Shown: positions 1-9,590 of the stretch, piece by piece
Position numbering within the stretch: position 1 is the stretch's first letter
Layout: each line of letters starts with the position of its first letter
Origin: CASPLG01 sp965120375
GTDB lineage: Bacteria; Bacillota; Clostridia; Oscillospirales; Acutalibacteraceae
DNA: 64,000 nucleotides
Reading direction: 5' to 3'
NCBI GenBank assembly: GCA_965120375.1
Contig: CBCPMW010000008.1
Span: 6,681-70,680, forward strand
Made by a program: the position numbers and the translations under genes
Notes under the pieces: model-generated
Told to the model about the DNA's origin: nothing
Seen by the model: the letters and a program-made list of their open reading frames with translations, nothing else
Database searches by the model: none

Positions 1-248
1 CAAGCATACAATAGTCCCGAAAGTGTTGCTCCGGGTAGGGTTTACATAGATACTATGTCTCCACAATATCTGGTGAGCTCTTACCTCGCCTTTCCACCCT
101 TACCTGATTTCTCAGGCGGTATATCTCTGTTGCACTTTCCCTAGGGTCACCCCCGGCGGCCGTTAGCCGTTACCCTGCTCTGTGGAGCCCGGACTTTCCT
201 CACAAACAAAGCCAAAGCCTTATTATGCGCGACTACAAGATCTGCTTC
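1..248 (-). ncRNA. rnpB: RNase P RNA, 5' part (cut by window start)
   Basis: This is the catalytic RNA of ribonuclease P, which removes the 5' leader from tRNA precursors. Read on the minus strand it holds the hallmark GAGGAAAGTCCGGGCTCC near its 5' end (about 198-215), followed by the conserved GTGCAACAGAGA, the GGTAAGGGTGGAAAGGCGAGGTAAGAG-type region and the CCCGGAGCAA segment near position 35. The 3' part, which would pair back to close helix P1 and carry the ACAGAA and CCGGCTTA-type end, lies beyond the window start. The 5' end at about 248 is inferred from the promoter just upstream. Confidence 0.95.
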
Positions 249-255
249 AAAGAAA

Positions 256-285
256 AGTATAACATACCCAAATAAAAACTGTCAA
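256..285 (-). promoter_or_regulatory. Promoter of rnpB
   Basis: On the minus strand a perfect -35 box TTGACA (280-285) stands 18 bases before a -10 box TATACT (256-261). Transcription would start about 7 bases further on, near 248, which matches the expected 5' end of the RNase P RNA. Seen in sequence; start site inferred. Confidence 0.75.
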
Positions 286-358
286 TATCAGCTGTGACTA
301 TAGCTTAAGATAAAGATTTATTTCGATTAATTTTAATAAATTTACAGAAACTAAAACT

Positions 359-1840
359 CTATTCATCATCGTTTTTACTCAATGAGCTTAATGTGCTAGC
401 AGCTTTACTTGCAACTATAACCGAAGAAAATCCTCCGACAAAGCCGTAAATCAACACTCCCCAACCGAGAAGCCTAAGCACAGTATCGGGGAAGTTAAAG
501 TTAAGTTTTTTAACTTCTTTGTATTTTTTCTCAATCTCTTTGAGTGTTGATTTAAGCCCATTCACCCAATCTGTTGCACTGGCCGTGTGACAATATTTGT
601 CATAGTAGTAATAATAGTAAATAGGTTGGTTTTGTTGTCTATAGGACTTACGGGGAATATGATAATCAATTTTTTTCTGAAAAAATTGATTGATTTTATT
701 TAAGTTATCATGTATTTTTATTATTTCGGTATGTTTTGTACTAAAAATTGATATGTTTTCGTATAACTTAATTAAAATTTTCTCAAATTCAAAAATTTTC
801 TCAAAGCGTTCAGAGACAGCGTCTATTGTATTGTAACTAAAAAAGTTTTGATATTTGACAGAGTTCTTGAGAGTTTTTATATAAGTTTTAGCCTGGCATA
901 TCTTTTCTGGGATTTCTTTGTATGTCTCTATAAGCTTTCTGTATTTATCATTATTTCTATGTCGTGCAATAAACACAAAAAGATTTTTACTATGTTCCAT
1001 TTCTGAAATATGTTTTTGGATATCTTCAAACATTCTTTCTACCTTTCTCAGGATTTCCATAGCCTGTGAGTAACATTCGACTCTGTTAGTTTTTGCCTTG
1101 TTAAGTTGCTTTTGAACTGTGTCTTTCTTTTCGCGATATTCTTTTTGGAAGTCTTCTATCTGCTCTATAATTTTATCTATTACAGCTAACATACTTTCCC
1201 GTTTTTCGTCTATTACGCTCTCTTTCCCTGATCTTTTCTTTTTAGTTGTCTTCATATGGCCGCCTTCTTCAGCTATAATGTACTGATTTGCTTCACTTAT
1301 GGCGGTCTTTTTAATTGCTTCCAGCTCACTTTTATCAAAAAATAACTTGAACAAGTTGTCAATGGAAGGTTCTTTCGACTTTCTAAGAAATTTACCAAAT
1401 GTGGAGTTTAGTTGTTTTAAAGCCTTTCGGGCTATTTTTTCGCCATAAGCCGCAACCGCAACATTTTTTTCGCGCTTTGAGGACTGAAAACCGCAATCTA
1501 TTAGGTAATATGATTTAGCAACAGCTTTAGCTGCCTCAGCTATTTCTCTACTTTCTTTCATTTTTTCTCTAATTTTTTCTTTAGTACTTTCCTTTTGCGT
1601 AAAAAATGCTACGCTACCAACGCTGTTTAGCAAGTAAGATTTTAGAGGGGCTTTTTTTAGACGTGAAAAGGATTTTTCAAAGTTACTAAATTCAGATTCT
1701 AAAACTTTATTTAATAGTTCTTGTTTGCTACCTCTGTTCTTGTCATTATTTGTCCATGCTTTTTTCACTTTCTCAGCCAAAACTTTAAGGTGCTTTAAGA
1801 TCTTTTTTTCTTCAACTTCAGTTCTTTCTGCTTGTATCAA
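359..1840 (-). CDS. Unknown tail-anchored, coiled-coil-rich protein (493 aa)
   Basis: I do not recognise a family. The protein is lysine and glutamate rich and mostly helical-looking, with long charged stretches (about 1-60, 80-110, 195-330 and 340-400) that suggest coiled coils. There is no N-terminal signal peptide. A run of six tyrosines lies at 408-413, and a single hydrophobic segment at about 453-475 is followed by only about 18 residues, so the protein looks tail-anchored. The start is TTG at 1840, chosen because a GGGGG ribosome binding site lies about 8 bases upstream. It stands alone, upstream of rnpB and divergent from miaB. A role at the membrane or toward a host is possible but unproven. 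The reading frame is clearly real given its length in AT-rich DNA. Confidence 0.8.
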   Translation of the reverse strand: MIQAERTEVEEKKILKHLKVLAEKVKKAWTNNDKNRGSKQELLNKVLESEFSNFEKSFSRLKKAPLKSYLLNSVGSVAFFTQKESTKEKIREKMKESREIAEAAKAVAKSYYLIDCGFQSSKREKNVAVAAYGEKIARKALKQLNSTFGKFLRKSKEPSIDNLFKLFFDKSELEAIKKTAISEANQYIIAEEGGHMKTTKKKRSGKESVIDEKRESMLAVIDKIIEQIEDFQKEYREKKDTVQKQLNKAKTNRVECYSQAMEILRKVERMFEDIQKHISEMEHSKNLFVFIARHRNNDKYRKLIETYKEIPEKICQAKTYIKTLKNSVKYQNFFSYNTIDAVSERFEKIFEFEKILIKLYENISIFSTKHTEIIKIHDNLNKINQFFQKKIDYHIPRKSYRQQNQPIYYYYYYDKYCHTASATDWVNGLKSTLKEIEKKYKEVKKLNFNFPDTVLRLLGWGVLIYGFVGGFSSVIVASKAASTLSSLSKNDDE

Positions 1841-2060
1841 CTTTATTACCCCCTTTTATTTGTGTGTTTAAAACAAAAATATGAAGTATAACCATACAAA
1901 ATATATAACACATTACCAAATAAATTTCAAGGGTAAAAACAAACATTTTAGATAAAAATTTTAAATTTTTAATTTATATTTTTATTATAACTTTAATAAG
2001 CAAGTTGAAATATAAAATGAATATGTGTTAAAATTAACAAGAGTTCTAGGAGGGATTTTT

Positions 2061-3437
2061 TTGATAAGTACGAGCAAAATCAAGTTCAGACAAGAATTGA
2101 GTAATTTTAAGAAGATTGTTATTCAAAAAAAAGCATGCGTAAAAACATATGGTTGTCAGCAAAATGCTTCTGATTCAGAGATGTTAGCTGGAATGCTTGA
2201 AGATATGGGATATTTGATTACAAAAAATGAAAATGAAGCTGATGTTATAGTGATAAATACTTGTGCTGTGCGAAAACATGCAGAAAACAGAATATTTGGG
2301 AATATTGGGGCTTTAAAGGTCCTAAAAAGCAAAAAACCAGATTTGATCATTGCTGTTTGTGGCTGTATGACAGAGCAAAGTGAGGAAATTGAGAAAATAA
2401 AAAATAGTTACTCTTTTGTAGATTTAATTTTTGGAACTCATTCTCTAAGTCGTTTTCCTAAACTTTTAGAAGAAACGATTTTTGGTAAAAAAAGGATCTT
2501 TATACGTAATGACAAAAACGAGAAAATTTTGGAAGGGGTTCCTGTAAAGAGGGGAAGTAAAGTAAAAGCTTTTGTTCCAATTATGTACGGTTGTGACAAT
2601 TTTTGTTCTTATTGTATAGTTCCACATGTAAGAGGGAGAGAAAGAAGCCGGAAATCTAAGGACGTAGTTAAAGAAGTAGAAAATTTACTCAAAAACGGAT
2701 ATAAAGAAATAATGCTTTTGGGACAAAATGTAAATTCATATGGTAAGAATTTGGAAGAAGAAATAAATTTTGCTAAACTTTTAAAAAAAATAGATGATTT
2801 CCCCGGAGAATACAGGATAAGGTTTATGAGTTCCCATCCAAAAGATGCAACTTCCGAGTTAATAGATACAATAGCTTCGAGTAAGCATATATCTAGAGGG
2901 ATTCATTTACCATTTCAGTGTGGGAATAATAGAGTGCTGGGACAAATGAACAGAAAGTATACAAGAGAAAATTATCTTGATATAATTAATTACGCGAGGG
3001 AAAAAATAGAAAACTTGACTTTATCTAGCGACGTTATAGTGGGATTCCCGGGAGAAACTTATGATGAATTTAGGGAAACAATTACCCTTATAAAGGAAGT
3101 TAATTTTGTTTCACTTTTCACCTTTATATATTCCCCTAGAAAGGGAACTTACGCAGCTTCTATGGAAGATCCAGTAAAAAGAGAAGAAAAAGTAAAATGG
3201 TTGTCTGAACTCCTAAAAGTTCAAGAGCAGATCTCGTTTCAAATTTACGAAAATATGAAAGGTAAGGTTTTCAGGGTCTTAATAGAGTCGAAAAGTGAAA
3301 AAGAAAATGTGTTGCTTGCAAGAACTGATAGCAATATCACAGTAGAAATTAGTGGATCAGAAGATCTTGTTGGAAAGTTTGAAAATATAGAAATTATGAA
3401 TGTATCTGGAAGAACGATAGAAGGGAAAATTGTATAA
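2061..3437 (+). CDS. miaB: tRNA-2-methylthio-N6-dimethylallyladenosine synthase MiaB
   Basis: MiaB is a radical SAM enzyme that adds a methylthio group to isopentenyl-A37 of tRNAs, the step after MiaA, which is encoded 6 kb downstream. The UPF0004 domain (about 22-150) has its three cluster cysteines at C32, C68 and C102. The radical SAM motif CX3CX2C is at C178, C182 and C185, and the last 60 residues form the TRAM domain. A longer frame opens at GTG 2025, but a strong AGGAGGG at 2049-2055 sits just before TTG 2061, so I start there (458 aa, normal for the family). First gene of a miaB-ylbF-mutS-mutL-miaA block. Confidence 0.96.
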   Translation: MISTSKIKFRQELSNFKKIVIQKKACVKTYGCQQNASDSEMLAGMLEDMGYLITKNENEADVIVINTCAVRKHAENRIFGNIGALKVLKSKKPDLIIAVCGCMTEQSEEIEKIKNSYSFVDLIFGTHSLSRFPKLLEETIFGKKRIFIRNDKNEKILEGVPVKRGSKVKAFVPIMYGCDNFCSYCIVPHVRGRERSRKSKDVVKEVENLLKNGYKEIMLLGQNVNSYGKNLEEEINFAKLLKKIDDFPGEYRIRFMSSHPKDATSELIDTIASSKHISRGIHLPFQCGNNRVLGQMNRKYTRENYLDIINYAREKIENLTLSSDVIVGFPGETYDEFRETITLIKEVNFVSLFTFIYSPRKGTYAASMEDPVKREEKVKWLSELLKVQEQISFQIYENMKGKVFRVLIESKSEKENVLLARTDSNITVEISGSEDLVGKFENIEIMNVSGRTIEGKIV

Positions 3438-3454
3438 AATTTGGAGGATAAAAA

Positions 3455-3865
3455 ATGAATTTAATAGAGCTTGCAAGACAGCTTGGAGAAGAAATACAAA
3501 ATGATGAATTGTACATAAAAGTTAGAATGAATGAACAAAAACTTGAAATAGATGAAGAGTTTCAGAATTTGATGAAAGAATTTAACGAAGAAAAGATGCA
3601 AATAAACGAAGAGATGAGTAAAGACAGCCCGGATCAAAATAGAATAGATATTCTTAATAAGTCTATAGGGGAAAAGTACGAAAAAATTACAAAAAACCCG
3701 AATATGATAGCCTTTCAGGAATCACAGAAAGAATTTATGGAAGTTATAAACAAAGTAAGTTCAATAATACTAAAATCAGCTCAAGGAGAGAGTCCGTATT
3801 CTGATGGAATATTTGATAATTTAGGCTGTGAAGGAAGTTGTGATGGTTGCTCAGGGTGTAATTAA
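3455..3865 (+). CDS. ylbF: YlbF/YmcA family protein with cysteine-rich tail
   Basis: The protein is 136 aa, all-helical, and matches the YlbF/YmcA (Com_YlbF) family. In Bacillus, members form a complex with YaaT that acts with RNase Y on mRNA maturation and binds iron-sulfur clusters. A YlbF-type gene between miaB and mutS is common in Clostridia. The last 14 residues are a cysteine-rich tail, GCEGSCDGCSGCN, with four cysteines that could bind metal or a cluster. RNase Y is encoded in this window at 53.3 kb. The start ATG follows GGAGG by 8 bases. The family call is fairly sure; the exact role here is inferred. Confidence 0.8.
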   Translation: MNLIELARQLGEEIQNDELYIKVRMNEQKLEIDEEFQNLMKEFNEEKMQINEEMSKDSPDQNRIDILNKSIGEKYEKITKNPNMIAFQESQKEFMEVINKVSSIILKSAQGESPYSDGIFDNLGCEGSCDGCSGCN

Positions 3866-3894
3866 ACAAGGTTAGATTTTTAGGAGGAATCAAA

Positions 3895-6534
3895 ATGGCG
3901 GAGCATTCTCCGATGATTAAACAGTACTTAAGTATAAAAGAGCAGCACAAAGATTCGATACTTTTTTTTCGTCTAGGTGATTTTTATGAGATGTTTTTTG
4001 ATGATGCAGAACTTGTGTCGAAAGAACTTGAAATAGCTTTAACTGAAAGAGGATGTGGGCAAGGAGAAAAAGCTCCAATGTGTGGAATTCCTTATCACAG
4101 CTGCGAAGCATATATAGCAAGGCTTATTTCAAAAGGGTATAAAATAGCTATGTGCGACCAAGTAGGGGATCCATCTAAAAGTAGAGGTTTGGTTGACAGA
4201 GAAGTTGTAAGAGTTATAACTCCTGGAACTGTTATAGAGCCAAACATGCTCGACGAGTCTAAAAACAACTATATTTGCTCTATTTTTGTGGAAGATAATT
4301 CGTCTGGAATTTGTTTTTGTGATGTTTCAACTGGTGAACTTAAACTTGCAGAGCTTTATGGGTCGGATATAGTACGACAAATTCAAAATGAACTTGGACG
4401 ATTTTGTCCGAAAGAGGTTCTAATAGGTGGGAAAATAGCACTTTTAGATTCACTTAAGAGTTTTATGAAAGATAAGCTTTGTTGCAATGTAGAATTTCTA
4501 AATCAAGAATGTTTTGATCTTGAAGCTTCAATAGATAAGTTTAATAAACATTTTGGAGATAATAAAGTAAGAAGTGATAACATATGCAAAAAAAAGTTTG
4601 TTTTAAGGGCTATAGGCGCATTAATTTTTTATTTAGAAATGACGCAAGAAGCTGGGCTTGAGAGAATAAACAGAATAAAACTTTATAACGATTCTGAGTA
4701 TATGGGGCTAGATTTAAATACAATAAGAAATTTAGAATTAGTTGAAACAATGAGAAGTAAAGATAAAAAAGGATCACTTTTATGGGTTTTAGATCAAACA
4801 AAAACAGCTATGGGTAAAAGACTTTTGAGATCTTGGGTTGAAAGGCCACTTGTAAATAGTGATAAAATAGTAAAGCGACAAGATGCTATCTCTGAAATAT
4901 ATAATGATGCTATTTTAAGAGACGAGCTTGCAGACATTCTCTGTGGAATTTATGATATAGAAAGATTAATGACAAGAATAACATACAGTTCAGCGAACGC
5001 AAGGGATCTAAAAGCACTTGCAAGTGTTATTCCAAGAATACCAAAACTTAAAAAGGTTATAGAAGGTAAATTGTCTACAATACTCCTATATATTTATGAA
5101 AATATAGATGATTTAGAAGATATTTTTAAGCTAATTGATGAAGCTATTGTAGACGAACCTCCGTTTTCTGTAAAAGAAGGTGGAATAATAAAAAAAGGGT
5201 ATAGCGAAGAAATTGATAAAGTAAAAAATGATATGAACGGAGGGAAAGATATAATTGCCTCAATTGAGGCTAAAGAAAAAAGTAAAACAGGGATACAAAA
5301 ACTTAAAGTTGGATACAATAAAATTTCGGGTTACTATATAGAAGTTACGAACTCTTATAAAAAGTTAGTTCCGGATGAATACATAAGAAAGCAAACTTTA
5401 ACAAACTGTGAAAGATATACAACTAGTGAATTAAAGGAAATTGAAGGAAGAATTCTAGGAGCAAGGGAAAGAGCAGCTCAGCTTGAGTATGAAGCTTTTG
5501 AGAAAATAAGAGAAAAAGTGGCAAATAATCTCAGAAGAATAAGTAATTCAGCTAATTTAATAGCTTTAATTGATGTTTTAAGATCTCTTGCAGATGTTGC
5601 TTCTAAAAATGATTTTAAAAAGCCGAAAATAAGTCTAAATGATAAAATTTTGATTAAAGATGGAAGGCATCCTGTAATTGAAACACTTTTAATTAACGAA
5701 TCTTTCGTTCCTAACGATATTGTACTTGATAATAGAGAAAATATGATTGCCATAATAACAGGTCCAAACATGGCCGGAAAGTCAACTTATATGAGGCAAG
5801 TTGCTTTAATTGTTTTAATGGCTCAGATTGGAAGTTTTGTTCCAGCGAGCTATGCTGAAATCGGAATTGTAGACAGTATATTTACAAGAATTGGTGCGTC
5901 AGACGATTTAGCTTCTGGTCAGTCTACTTTTATGGTTGAAATGAATGAAGTAGCTCAAATTGTAAAAAATGCTACAGATAAAAGTCTTCTTATACTTGAT
6001 GAAATAGGGAGAGGAACTTCAACTTTTGACGGAATGAGTATAGCAAGGGCAGTGCTTGAATATGTAGCCGATAAAAGTAAACTTGGCTCAAAAACTCTTT
6101 TTGCTACACATTATCATGAATTGACATCTGTAAGTAGTATTTGTAAGGGAGTAAAAAATTACAATATAGCTGTAAAAAAAATAGGAGATAATATAACTTT
6201 TCTTAGAAAAATTGTGCCAGGGGGAGCAGATGACAGTTATGGAATACAAGTTGCCAAACTTGCTGGAATACCAGAGTGGATTATATCTAGAGCAAAGGAG
6301 GTTTTACGTGAAATAGAAAACGTAGAAAAATGTTTATCATTTGACCAGCAAAAGTCAAATGATAAACTTGATTCGAAAGAAGAAATTGATCCATATAAAA
6401 AATTTGAAAGTTATAATGAGATTTATGCAGCGCAAAAAATAGTAGAAAAGCTTAAAGAAACAGATGTAAATATGATAAATCCAATGGAAGCTATAAATAT
6501 ACTTTTTAGTCTTGTAAATATGGTAAAAAGTTAG
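3895..6534 (+). CDS. mutS: DNA mismatch repair protein MutS
   Basis: MutS recognises base mismatches and small loops and, after ATP-driven sliding, recruits MutL. The 879-aa length is standard. The N-terminal mismatch-binding motif GDFYEMF (FYE) is near residue 27, the connector and lever domains fill the middle, and the ATPase has Walker A GPNMAGKST near 623, Walker B LLILDEIGRGTS and the ATHYHEL signature, so it looks active. AGGAGG lies 7 bases before the ATG. It is followed one base later by the mutL leader, so mutS and mutL are translationally linked. Confidence 0.98.
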   Translation: MAEHSPMIKQYLSIKEQHKDSILFFRLGDFYEMFFDDAELVSKELEIALTERGCGQGEKAPMCGIPYHSCEAYIARLISKGYKIAMCDQVGDPSKSRGLVDREVVRVITPGTVIEPNMLDESKNNYICSIFVEDNSSGICFCDVSTGELKLAELYGSDIVRQIQNELGRFCPKEVLIGGKIALLDSLKSFMKDKLCCNVEFLNQECFDLEASIDKFNKHFGDNKVRSDNICKKKFVLRAIGALIFYLEMTQEAGLERINRIKLYNDSEYMGLDLNTIRNLELVETMRSKDKKGSLLWVLDQTKTAMGKRLLRSWVERPLVNSDKIVKRQDAISEIYNDAILRDELADILCGIYDIERLMTRITYSSANARDLKALASVIPRIPKLKKVIEGKLSTILLYIYENIDDLEDIFKLIDEAIVDEPPFSVKEGGIIKKGYSEEIDKVKNDMNGGKDIIASIEAKEKSKTGIQKLKVGYNKISGYYIEVTNSYKKLVPDEYIRKQTLTNCERYTTSELKEIEGRILGARERAAQLEYEAFEKIREKVANNLRRISNSANLIALIDVLRSLADVASKNDFKKPKISLNDKILIKDGRHPVIETLLINESFVPNDIVLDNRENMIAIITGPNMAGKSTYMRQVALIVLMAQIGSFVPASYAEIGIVDSIFTRIGASDDLASGQSTFMVEMNEVAQIVKNATDKSLLILDEIGRGTSTFDGMSIARAVLEYVADKSKLGSKTLFATHYHELTSVSSICKGVKNYNIAVKKIGDNITFLRKIVPGGADDSYGIQVAKLAGIPEWIISRAKEVLREIENVEKCLSFDQQKSNDKLDSKEEIDPYKKFESYNEIYAAQKIVEKLKETDVNMINPMEAINILFSLVNMVKS

Positions 6535-6550
6535 GTTGGAGATTTTTAAA

Positions 6551-8641
6551 ATGAAAAGAATAGGAATGCTTGATAAGTGTGTATCTGAAATGATTGCAGC
6601 TGGAGAAGTTGTAGAGCGTCCAGCGTCAGTTGTTAAGGAGCTTGTAGAAAATTCAATAGATGCAGGAGCGAAAAAAATAACTGTAGAGATAAAAAATGGC
6701 GGAATTTCTATGATAAAAATTTCGGATAACGGAAGTGGAATTCATAAAGATGATATAAAGATAGCTTTTTTTAGGCACTCAACTAGCAAAATTCAGAAGA
6801 TATCGGATTTAAATTCAATAGAAACTTTGGGATTTAGAGGGGAAGCTTTGTGTTCAATTTCCTCTGTTTCTCGTGTTGAACTTATAACAGCTCAAGAAGG
6901 TCAGGATTTTGGGGTTAGATATCTGATTGAGGGTGGACAGGAAAAATGCTTTGAAGATGCAGGAAGGTCTCGCGGGACAACTTTTGTAGTTAGAGATCTT
7001 TTTTTCAATACACCAGCAAGATTAAAATTTCTAAAGAAAGAAAGTACAGAAGCAAGTTTAGTATCTTCAGTTGTCGAAAAAATTGCTTTATCACACCCTG
7101 AAATTGCAATTAGTTTTGTAAAGGATGGTAAAATATTAGCAAATACACCCGGAGACGGAAAAGTTTTATCGTGTGTGTATTCTATTTACGGCAGAAATAT
7201 TTTTGAAAAAATGATAGAAATTGAGTATAAAGCTAAAAACGTAAGTGTAACTGGCTATATTACTAAACCTGAAGCTGCAAGACCAAATAGATTACTTCAA
7301 AATTTTTTTGTTAACCGTAGATTTGCAAAAGTAAAAATTGCAAGTCTCGCTCTGGAAGAGGCTTTTAAAGGTTTTATGATGGTAGGGAAACATCCGGCTT
7401 GTGTAATTTATATAGATATTCCTTATGCAACAGTTGATGTAAACGTTCATCCAGCTAAAATAGAAGTAAGATTTGAGAATGAAAAAGTTATATTTGAGGC
7501 TGTGTACAATGCTGTAAGAAATGCACTGAAAAATGACAGGTCAAGAAAAGAAATAAGTTTAAGTGCTGGAAAGTATTTTCATAGCGAAGAAGATACTAGG
7601 AATGAAATGAAAAAAACAGTTGATCAAAATGTAAAAAATTGTACCAAAGGTTCAGTAGAGACTTATAACGGACGAGAGGTCAAAACCAAAATTTTTGATA
7701 GTTTATGTAGACCAAATGAATCTATTTTTTCAGCTAGATTTTCAGATTTTACAAATGGCGAAGGGTTTTTAGAAAAAACTCATAAAATTTCTGTAAAAAA
7801 GCCTGATATATTCTGGAGTAGTGAGGATTTAGGAAATTTTAATGAAGAAGAGCATCAAAAAAATACGGACCAAAACAGTGATATTTTCCAAAACGAAAAG
7901 TTTAATAGTAGCGAAGAAACAAGTGTGCTAAAAAATTTTAATTTTAAAGAACATACGCTAAAAAATGATGAAGAGAACGAATTTAAAAATATTAAAGTTC
8001 AAAGTTCGGAAGATGATAAATCTAAAAAAGAAAATTTTGAGGACATTAACTTAAGTGAAGTTATAGTTAAGGAGAAGTCTAAAAAAGTATTGGGGGAAAT
8101 TTTTGAGTGTTATATTGTAGTTGAAGAAGAAGATCGTATAATTTTTATAGATAAACATGCAGCACACGAGAGAATTTTATATAATAGACTCAAAGAAAAC
8201 GAAAGAGAGATTACCTCGCAAGTTCTTTTAAGTGCAGTTGTGGTTTCTCTAGATAAAGAAAGTTACTATGCTGCAATAGAAAATGTAGATTTATTTTCTA
8301 AATCTGGATACCAAATAGAAGATTTTGGGAATGGATCTGTTATAGTAAGAAGCGCGCCTACTTATCTTAGTGAAGCAGAGATCGAAAGTACAGTGATTGA
8401 AATTTCTGGATATATAGTAAATAATAAAAGTGATCTTAGCACAAAATATCTTGGTTGGCTTTACCATAATGTTGCTTGCAGGTCAGCTATGAAAGCAGGA
8501 GAAAAAAGTAGTGAAGAGGAAATAAAAAGTTTGCTGGATATGCTTGAAAATAGTCCGGAAGTTGTGTACTGTCCACATGGAAGACCAGTTTATATAGAAC
8601 TTAAAAAGAAGCACATAGAAAAACAGTTTGGGAGGAGCTGA
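6551..8641 (+). CDS. mutL: DNA mismatch repair endonuclease MutL
   Basis: MutL couples MutS mismatch recognition to strand nicking. The N-terminal GHKL ATPase has the usual signatures (ENSIDAGA near 33-40, DNGSGI, GFRGEAL). A poorly conserved, charged linker runs about 330-510. The C-terminal endonuclease is intact: the metal motif DKHAAHERILYNRLKENE starts at 534, the ACRSAMK motif follows, and CPHGRP is at 674, so it is the nicking type found in bacteria without MutH. An upstream in-frame TTG exists at 6536, but GGAG at 6538-6541 fits ATG 6551 better (696 aa). Ends 7 bases before miaA. Confidence 0.97.
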   Translation: MKRIGMLDKCVSEMIAAGEVVERPASVVKELVENSIDAGAKKITVEIKNGGISMIKISDNGSGIHKDDIKIAFFRHSTSKIQKISDLNSIETLGFRGEALCSISSVSRVELITAQEGQDFGVRYLIEGGQEKCFEDAGRSRGTTFVVRDLFFNTPARLKFLKKESTEASLVSSVVEKIALSHPEIAISFVKDGKILANTPGDGKVLSCVYSIYGRNIFEKMIEIEYKAKNVSVTGYITKPEAARPNRLLQNFFVNRRFAKVKIASLALEEAFKGFMMVGKHPACVIYIDIPYATVDVNVHPAKIEVRFENEKVIFEAVYNAVRNALKNDRSRKEISLSAGKYFHSEEDTRNEMKKTVDQNVKNCTKGSVETYNGREVKTKIFDSLCRPNESIFSARFSDFTNGEGFLEKTHKISVKKPDIFWSSEDLGNFNEEEHQKNTDQNSDIFQNEKFNSSEETSVLKNFNFKEHTLKNDEENEFKNIKVQSSEDDKSKKENFEDINLSEVIVKEKSKKVLGEIFECYIVVEEEDRIIFIDKHAAHERILYNRLKENEREITSQVLLSAVVVSLDKESYYAAIENVDLFSKSGYQIEDFGNGSVIVRSAPTYLSEAEIESTVIEISGYIVNNKSDLSTKYLGWLYHNVACRSAMKAGEKSSEEEIKSLLDMLENSPEVVYCPHGRPVYIELKKKHIEKQFGRS

Positions 8642-8648
8642 TAAATTT

Positions 8649-9590
8649 ATGGGAAAAATTCCAGTTGTAGCTATTCTGGGTCCCACTGCTTGTGGAAAAA
8701 CAGATCTTTCTATAAAAATAGCTAAAAAGTTTTTTGGGGAAATTATTTCAGCAGATTCTATGCAGATATATAGGGAGTTTAAAATTTGTACAGCTAAGCC
8801 GGATGAAAATCAAATGAATCAGGTAAAACATTATATGATAGATGAAATTTCTGTTGAAGAAGATTTTAGTGTTGCGGATTATATAAGAAAAGCACATTTT
8901 TTTGCTGAAAGGATAATAGAAAAAGGAAAAATTCCAATTGTTGTTGGAGGAACAGGCCTATACTTAGATTCCTTTTTAGGAAATTTATCACTGGAAGAAA
9001 AAAAATTTGATACTTGCATAAGGGAAAAATTAAATGATAGGGCAAAATCTGATAAAGAAGGACTTTTTAAAGATTTGATGGATGTAGACAAAGAAAGTGC
9101 AGAGAAAATACATCCCAACGATATAAAAAGGGTTGTCAGGGCCCTAGAATTTTATTATTCTTTTGGATATCCTATTTCGCTTCAAGTTAAAAGATCTAAA
9201 GAAAACGAGTCGCCTTATAATGCTACGTTTATAGGGATAAATTTTTTAGATAGAAATCTTTTACATAAGGCAATTGAAGATCGGGTAGATAACATGGTAG
9301 AAAAAGGTCTCATTGATGAAGTTTCCTATGTTTCTCATTTGAATGTTAGTAAAACAGCAAGTGCTTGCATAGGTTATAAAGAAATATTGCCGTATTTAGA
9401 GCAAAAATGTAGTCTCGATGAAGCGGTTTTGGATCTAAAAAAAGAAACAAAAGCTTATGCAAAGCGTCAAATTACTTGGTTTAAAAGAAACAAAAATGTA
9501 AACTGGATCTATAAAGATGAAGTTGGTTCGGATATAGTACGGGAAGCATTTAAAATATTAAAGGAGAACGGTTTTGATGAAGCTATTTAG
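8649..9590 (+). CDS. miaA: tRNA dimethylallyltransferase MiaA
   Basis: MiaA transfers a dimethylallyl group from DMAPP to A37 of tRNAs reading UNN codons, making the substrate for MiaB. The P-loop GPTACGKT is at 11-18, the DSxQ motif (ADSMQIY) near 38-44, and the VGGTGLYLDSF motif near 95. The tail has the CIGYKEILPYL and AKRQITWFKRN motifs typical of the family. I use ATG 8649 (313 aa); GGAGGAG at 8631-8637 precedes it by 11 bases, while the upstream TTG 8628 would place the start before that site. Confidence 0.97.
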   Translation: MGKIPVVAILGPTACGKTDLSIKIAKKFFGEIISADSMQIYREFKICTAKPDENQMNQVKHYMIDEISVEEDFSVADYIRKAHFFAERIIEKGKIPIVVGGTGLYLDSFLGNLSLEEKKFDTCIREKLNDRAKSDKEGLFKDLMDVDKESAEKIHPNDIKRVVRALEFYYSFGYPISLQVKRSKENESPYNATFIGINFLDRNLLHKAIEDRVDNMVEKGLIDEVSYVSHLNVSKTASACIGYKEILPYLEQKCSLDEAVLDLKKETKAYAKRQITWFKRNKNVNWIYKDEVGSDIVREAFKILKENGFDEAI

